Shown piece by piece: positions 60,325 through 64,000 of a DNA stretch of 64,000 nucleotides. Each line of letters begins with the position of its first letter. Within the stretch, counting starts at the first letter, position 1. This DNA is from DASRDS01 sp035570055 (GTDB taxonomy: Bacteria > Gemmatimonadota > Gemmatimonadetes > Gemmatimonadales > Gemmatimonadaceae), in contig DATMLM010000072.1 of NCBI GenBank assembly GCA_035570055.1, positions 17,385-81,384 of the forward strand. Reading direction: 5' to 3'. The notes beneath the pieces were generated by a model, which saw nothing but the letters and a program-made list of their open reading frames with translations, made no database searches and was not told the DNA's origin. A program made the position numbers and the translations under genes.

Positions 60325-61404
60325 ATGAGCACTGGGGCGGCGTCGGACGATACCGGACCGCACGGCGATCGTGCATTAGATGTCGCGCTGGAGCGGGAAG
60401 TCTTTGGTGGGGAAGTGTATTCCTCCGAGTTAGAGTGGATATCTGCAGGACAGCCCCGCCAAGAGGAGTGGCCCGAGAAACCAGAGTATCCCGTCGTATG
60501 GGAGAAGCACCGCGGCCAGGCTGCGTCCGCGGTGCCCGTTGCGGCATACTCAAGCGATGTCAACACGTTCAATCGCTTCGATGCCTTTCTTCAGACCAGG
60601 TTTTGGGGCCGTCGCTCTGTGTTCGTCAACGGCGAGTGGCAGGCGACGGTTGAGGATCTTCGAACATCAAATGTCGTCTCGAATGGCCTGGGCGCGACCG
60701 AGCAGTTGGCTGTCGTTCGGGCGATTCTAGCCGCGGCGGGAGAGAAGATGTCGAGACCGTTCGCTCATCGGGGTCCAACTAAGGAGACGAAGATCACGTT
60801 GAGCGCAAGGCCGATTCTTACCGTTGCCTTCAATGCGCTTGCACCGAACCGAACGACTGACACCGACGCGCCGATGGTCGCCTTGGTGTTTTCCGCGGCT
60901 GGATTAGACGCGAGCGTCAACGAGTTGTTGGTGATGATTCAGACCGGCGCTCTCGGTTTTTATGCGAGTGAGTTCGACGGCATACGTGCCGCGCATGAGT
61001 TTGCACGGGGGCATGTACCCACTAACGAGAAGTTGCGGCTGCTCATTCGAGGTGTGGGCGCGAACCCGGATATGCTCGGTCGTGCGCCGTTCGCTGATGC
61101 GTTGCGGGTGATCGAAGCGCGCCACGTGGTAGTGCACCACAGCGGCGATTTCACTGAGTACGACACGAGGTCGGGTAGATGGAAGCGGAAGAACACCGAA
61201 AGTCTGTTCAATACGCTGTGCGCGGTGGTAAGACGCAAAGACACGAAATTCGCGGCGCCGCCCAGCATTGTTGATCTACTGAAGCGCCGCGAGGTTGGTG
61301 AATGGGCCTTCACCAATGTATGCGCCGCCATGATTGACCTGATCCGACTGATGCCCAATCAAGCAGTCACGGGGGCTATGGAGTCCACGTATCGGTTTCC
61401 ATAG
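60325..61404 (+). CDS. HEPN-like protein
   Basis: 359 residues, no signal peptide. R266-x4-H271 in ARHVVVHHSG fits the HEPN R-X4-6-H ribonuclease motif and is set in a helical C-terminal region, as in RiboL-PSP-HEPN-type proteins. The N-terminal 130 residues are acidic and contain several Trp. Its placement between an AbiE/ATPase set and a DUF3800 gene supports a defence role. ATG start at 60325. Confidence 0.7.
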   Translation: MSTGAASDDTGPHGDRALDVALEREVFGGEVYSSELEWISAGQPRQEEWPEKPEYPVVWEKHRGQAASAVPVAAYSSDVNTFNRFDAFLQTRFWGRRSVFVNGEWQATVEDLRTSNVVSNGLGATEQLAVVRAILAAAGEKMSRPFAHRGPTKETKITLSARPILTVAFNALAPNRTTDTDAPMVALVFSAAGLDASVNELLVMIQTGALGFYASEFDGIRAAHEFARGHVPTNEKLRLLIRGVGANPDMLGRAPFADALRVIEARHVVVHHSGDFTEYDTRSGRWKRKNTESLFNTLCAVVRRKDTKFAAPPSIVDLLKRREVGEWAFTNVCAAMIDLIRLMPNQAVTGAMESTYRFP

Positions 61405-61805
61405 CAGACGTCGAGACCGAACCTCGAGCGTCCCCGCCTGGTTGGGCCGATGGTTTCAAGGGCTGGCACGTTCTTGGATCTTCCCAAAATTTCTCTGCCA
61501 CCGACGAGATCCGTCGATTCCAACGGACCCAGAATTGAACGACACGTCGGCCGGGTTCATCGTTACCTGGTGCGTTTGGGAACTTCAGCATGGCTTATCC
61601 CGACCACTTTCTTTGCCATCGGTTCGCTTTCGGGACTTCGACGTCGTGGGGGTCCTTCGAGCTCAGATGCACAATCCACGCAAGGGATTGATGGAGCCCA
61701 CGGAGGGGACACTGCACGTGGTGGTCGCCGACTAACGCCGGTGGCGTGTATGTATGCGCGAAAATGCTGTTGCGCGAGCCTCTGACGGCGTGAAGGTCTT
61801 AGACT
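61405..61805. other. Intergenic region, no convincing gene
   Basis: About 400 bp between the HEPN-like and DUF3800 genes. Open frames of about 100 codons exist (for example 61442-61735) but none has a good start, conserved look or coding bias. It may hold the DUF3800 promoter. Confidence 0.5.
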
Positions 61806-62798
61806 GTGCACATATTCATCGACGAGTCAGGGTCATTCATTCGACCCGGCAAGGGAGGCCGGCGTGCTAGCTGCATCGCTGCCCTTATAGTTCCATCCGC
61901 CGAGGTTAACAATCTCGGTGAGGCGTTTGCTAGACTGCGGAGACAGTTTGCTGGTGCGAGTGGTGGAGAGCTCAAAGGTTCGCAGTTAACCGAGCGCCAA
62001 GTCGCACAGGTCATTTCACTACTCCGAGCCTCGGACGTTGTGCTAGAGACCTGCGTTATCGATATGGGCGGCCAGGACCTTAGTGAAATTACTCAGTTCA
62101 AAGAGCACCAGGCGCAGCTATTGTTTGAGCATGTGACGGAGGATGCGAATCCGGGGTTCATTGCTGATTTGAAGAACCTTCAGACGCAAATTCGATTGCT
62201 GCCGGACCAGCTGTTCCTCCAGGCTTTCATGATGATCTCGCTGCTACGGCGGGTTCTGCAAACTGCGACACTGTACTATGTACAGCGTCGGCCGGAAGAA
62301 CTTGCGGCTTTCCATTGGAGAATCGACGCAAAGGATACCCGCCTCACGCCGGTCGAGCAGGTCTGGACATCGCTCATCGCGCCAGCGGTACAAGAAGCAT
62401 CCAGGAAAGAGCCTCTCGTGTTGCTGGAAGGGGCCGACTACACATACTTCCAGCGATTCGACACTCCGATTGAGGGCGCTCCGACTCAGTTGGGTGTGGA
62501 CGCGAAAGCTGTGCTCACAGAGGATCGAATGTTCTGCGACTCGCGTTCAGATTTCGGGGTGCAGCTCGCAGATATCCTGGCGGCGTCACTGACACGCGCG
62601 CTAAACGGTACGCTCCAGGAAACTGGCTGGAGTGACCTCGGGCGATTGATCGTGCTTCAACCTGGGCGCAGCGTCTGGTTAGTGGAGCTCGACAGGAGGG
62701 CGCGAAGTGGCTCCGCGCTGCCCGATTCCCACCGCTTTGTCTCTGTTCTCAGGAAGGTGGAGGCCAAGGCGAAGCCGATGCTCGTCCCGTCGAACTGA
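61806..62798 (+). CDS. DUF3800 family protein
   Basis: 330 residues. The N-terminus MHIFIDESGSF and the late segment CDSRSDFGVQLADILAASLT (QLAD at 253-256) are the DUF3800 hallmarks. The family has an RNase H-like fold with Asp6/Glu7, an inner Asp (about 174) and the QLAD Asp as likely metal ligands. It is common on defence islands and mobile elements but its activity is not established. GTG at 61806. Confidence 0.92.
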   Translation: MHIFIDESGSFIRPGKGGRRASCIAALIVPSAEVNNLGEAFARLRRQFAGASGGELKGSQLTERQVAQVISLLRASDVVLETCVIDMGGQDLSEITQFKEHQAQLLFEHVTEDANPGFIADLKNLQTQIRLLPDQLFLQAFMMISLLRRVLQTATLYYVQRRPEELAAFHWRIDAKDTRLTPVEQVWTSLIAPAVQEASRKEPLVLLEGADYTYFQRFDTPIEGAPTQLGVDAKAVLTEDRMFCDSRSDFGVQLADILAASLTRALNGTLQETGWSDLGRLIVLQPGRSVWLVELDRRARSGSALPDSHRFVSVLRKVEAKAKPMLVPSN

Positions 62799-63079
62799 CG
62801 GCTCGAACGACATGGATAAGTGCGGCCGGTTGCACGCTTGGTGGCGTCGGCCGCGATTCCGGGCGGACGCACTCCACATTTCAACATCACTATGAACGAA
62901 GACGATGACCGGCAGCCTGTTGAGTCCAATCTCACCATTTCGACTGTAGGCGCGCTTTATTGGCAAGCGTATCACGCAGCCGAGGATAGTTTCATCAACG
63001 GTGGCCGTAGTTCCGGCAAACCGAGACGCGCAACTTGTGGTTTGGTTTTAACTTGCCGGAGTTATGGGTCTCCCAGCTC
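62799..63079. other. End of element B, no gene seen
   Basis: About 280 bp between the DUF3800 gene and att copy 3. No convincing open frame or hairpin is visible. Confidence 0.5.
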
Positions 63080-63125
63080 GACTCTGGATCAGGAGAGTCC
63101 TGGTTCGAGCCCAGGAGGGGCAACT
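63080..63125 (+). repeat. att copy 3 (right), 3' half of tRNA-Gln
   Basis: 46 bases identical to the end of tRNA-Gln. The bases to its left differ from the tRNA, so this is only the duplicated target. It marks the right border of the tandem insertion; the chromosome resumes after it. Confidence 0.92.
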
Positions 63126-63133
63126 CAACGTAT

Positions 63134-63175
63134 GGCGGCGCTTGGGCTTAGTCTCAAGCGCCGCCGTTGTTTTTG
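63134..63175 (+). terminator. Original terminator of tRNA-Gln, now displaced
   Basis: GGCGGCGCTTG (63134-63144) pairs perfectly with CAAGCGCCGCC (63155-63165), followed by GTTGTTTTTG. It lies just after att copy 3, where the chromosomal tRNA terminator should be if about 14.6 kb had been inserted in the tRNA 3' end. Confidence 0.8.
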
Positions 63176-63387
63176 TTGTGGTTCACGCCTGACCCAACTG
63201 CGTGAGCTACGCTTTTTTCTGGAACGCGGCACTCCCGGTGCTACGGGTGATCTCGACATCCGGATCGACCGCATGGCGTCAAACGCGGTGCGAGTCTGGT
63301 CCGCCCTCGTTGCATTCGGTGCGCCGGTGGACGCGATCGGTGTGAGCGAGGCTGACCGGTCTTTGTGCGGTGTCCGAGCGCCGCGTC

Positions 63388-64000
63388 TTACGGCCGATTC
63401 TCGAGACGGAGAAGCCGGGCGAAGGTTTCCAACCATTCCGGAGTCGGATAACTCTGCAGCCACACGGCGTTCCAGGTGCGATGGATCCCAGCGCGGCCAA
63501 TTCGCACGGCGACCAACTCACCGCTGTCGAGCACATGCTTCGCAATCCACCGCGCCACGACCGCAACGCCGATCCCGGCTTTCGAAAACTCGAAGAGACT
63601 CTCAGTCTGTTGTGTCCCTGAGGTTTTGGTCGGCAGGACTCCCGCTGGCACCAACACGTCGCGGACGAAGTCGGAATGCAAGGGATCTTTTGCAAAGGTC
63701 AAGAGATGCACGTCGCGAAATGCCTCGAGCTCGACGCGTTTCTTGCGTCCCCACGCATGGTCCGGGGGAACGATCGCGACGAGCTCGTCCGAAAACAGGG
63801 TGGCAACCTTGAGTTGCCGCTGGCGAACCCGACGCGTGGTGATCGCAATGTCGACTGTTCCGCGCTCCAGCTCCACCAACGGCTGCGCCGTGGCCGCGGT
63901 TACCAGCGTCAATTCCACCTGTGGCCACTCGCGTCGGAATGCGATGGCGAGCCGGCCAAACCATGGATACGTGGTATTGCATTCCGTGGCGAACCGCACC
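63388..64000 (-). CDS. LysR-family regulator, MetR-like, C-terminal part
   Basis: Partial; the N-terminal HTH lies beyond the right edge. The visible 204 residues form the LysR effector-binding domain: RFATECNTTYPWFGRLAIAF, VELERGTVDIAITT, VAIVPPDHAW, HSDFVRDVLVPAGVLP, SLFEFSKAGIGVAVVARWIA. The ATEC-x-TTYPW start is the pattern of MetR, the activator of methionine genes. It is leftward and ends 222 bp from the displaced tRNA terminator. Confidence 0.85.
   Translation of the reverse strand, partial: VRFATECNTTYPWFGRLAIAFRREWPQVELTLVTAATAQPLVELERGTVDIAITTRRVRQRQLKVATLFSDELVAIVPPDHAWGRKKRVELEAFRDVHLLTFAKDPLHSDFVRDVLVPAGVLPTKTSGTQQTESLFEFSKAGIGVAVVARWIAKHVLDSGELVAVRIGRAGIHRTWNAVWLQSYPTPEWLETFARLLRLENRP

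Larger units (their letters stand above)
56316..63079. mobile_element. Integrative element B, no integrase
   Basis: About 6.8 kb between att copies 2 and 3. It encodes the AbiEi/AbiEii pair, a CbbX/SpoVK-like AAA+ ATPase, a HEPN-like protein and a DUF3800 protein. No recombinase gene is present, so movement would depend on the integrase of element A or a related enzyme acting on the same tRNA site. Confidence 0.8.

Noticed and set aside
61442..61735. Possible 97-residue protein between the HEPN and DUF3800 genes
   Set aside because: No ribosome-binding site, unusual composition, no recognisable fold; left as intergenic.
63080..63125. A third tRNA-Gln gene at the right repeat
   Set aside because: Same reason: the sequence upstream does not form a D-arm or pair with the acceptor 3' strand.
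62820..63812. 330-codon plus-strand frame across att copy 3
   Set aside because: It runs through the att repeat, the terminator and the antisense of the LysR gene; no domain is recognisable.

Overview
The window is a GC-rich bacterial chromosome segment. The mix of gene families (DUF4097 pair behind an ECF sigma factor, ImuA/ImuB, SURF1, prolyl oligopeptidase, KGG-repeat protein), frequent GTG starts and many ATGA/GTGA stop-start overlaps fit Gemmatimonadota. That assignment is inference from gene content; no rRNA or marker gene in the window proves it.

Left part, 1-13.7 kb. A leftward block carries a MacB/LolD-type ABC exporter (ATPase plus three FtsX-like permeases, one cut by the window edge), a universal stress protein, a Nudix hydrolase and a rhodanese. 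A divergent HTH-cupin regulator and a GNAT acetyltransferase follow. Next comes a leftward polymorphic-toxin locus: an AraC-like regulator, a 1,791-residue secreted RHS protein with a variable C-terminus, and a small gene in the immunity position. A lipoprotein closes this part.

Middle, 13.9-48.5 kb. A translationally coupled Eco57I-type DNA methyltransferase / SNF2 helicase / HAD phosphatase operon is a candidate defence system. It is followed by an ECF sigma / anti-sigma / DUF4097 / DUF4097 envelope-stress operon, BI-1 and membrane/OmpA genes, and a DNA-damage cassette (SPL-like radical SAM, ImuA-like, ImuB). An Abi-like HEPN gene with a probable frameshift, DUF72, SURF1, an acyl-CoA dehydrogenase, a LytS/LytTR two-component pair and a DUF1624 membrane protein come next. 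The 3' end of the DUF1624 gene is repeated in a tandem array. Housekeeping and conserved genes follow (oxidoreductase, putative glycosidase, thioesterase, DUF2203, RNase Z, KGG protein, tRNA-Ala, ICMT-like enzyme, prolyl oligopeptidase) up to tRNA-Gln(CTG).

Right part, 48.5-63.1 kb. The 3' half of tRNA-Gln occurs three times (48501-48550, 56266-56315, 63080-63125), marking two mobile elements in tandem. Element A (about 7.8 kb) has a tyrosine integrase at its inner end, a proteasome-like Ntn hydrolase with a small proline-rich neighbour, a RelE-type toxin and antitoxin, three stacked XRE regulators and phage-like remnants. Element B (about 6.8 kb) has no integrase. It carries the AbiEi/AbiEii toxin-antitoxin system under a perfect 15-bp inverted-repeat operator, a CbbX/SpoVK-type AAA+ ATPase with an extra N-terminal region, a HEPN-like protein and a DUF3800 protein. 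Chromosomal sequence resumes with the tRNA terminator and a MetR-like LysR regulator cut by the right edge.
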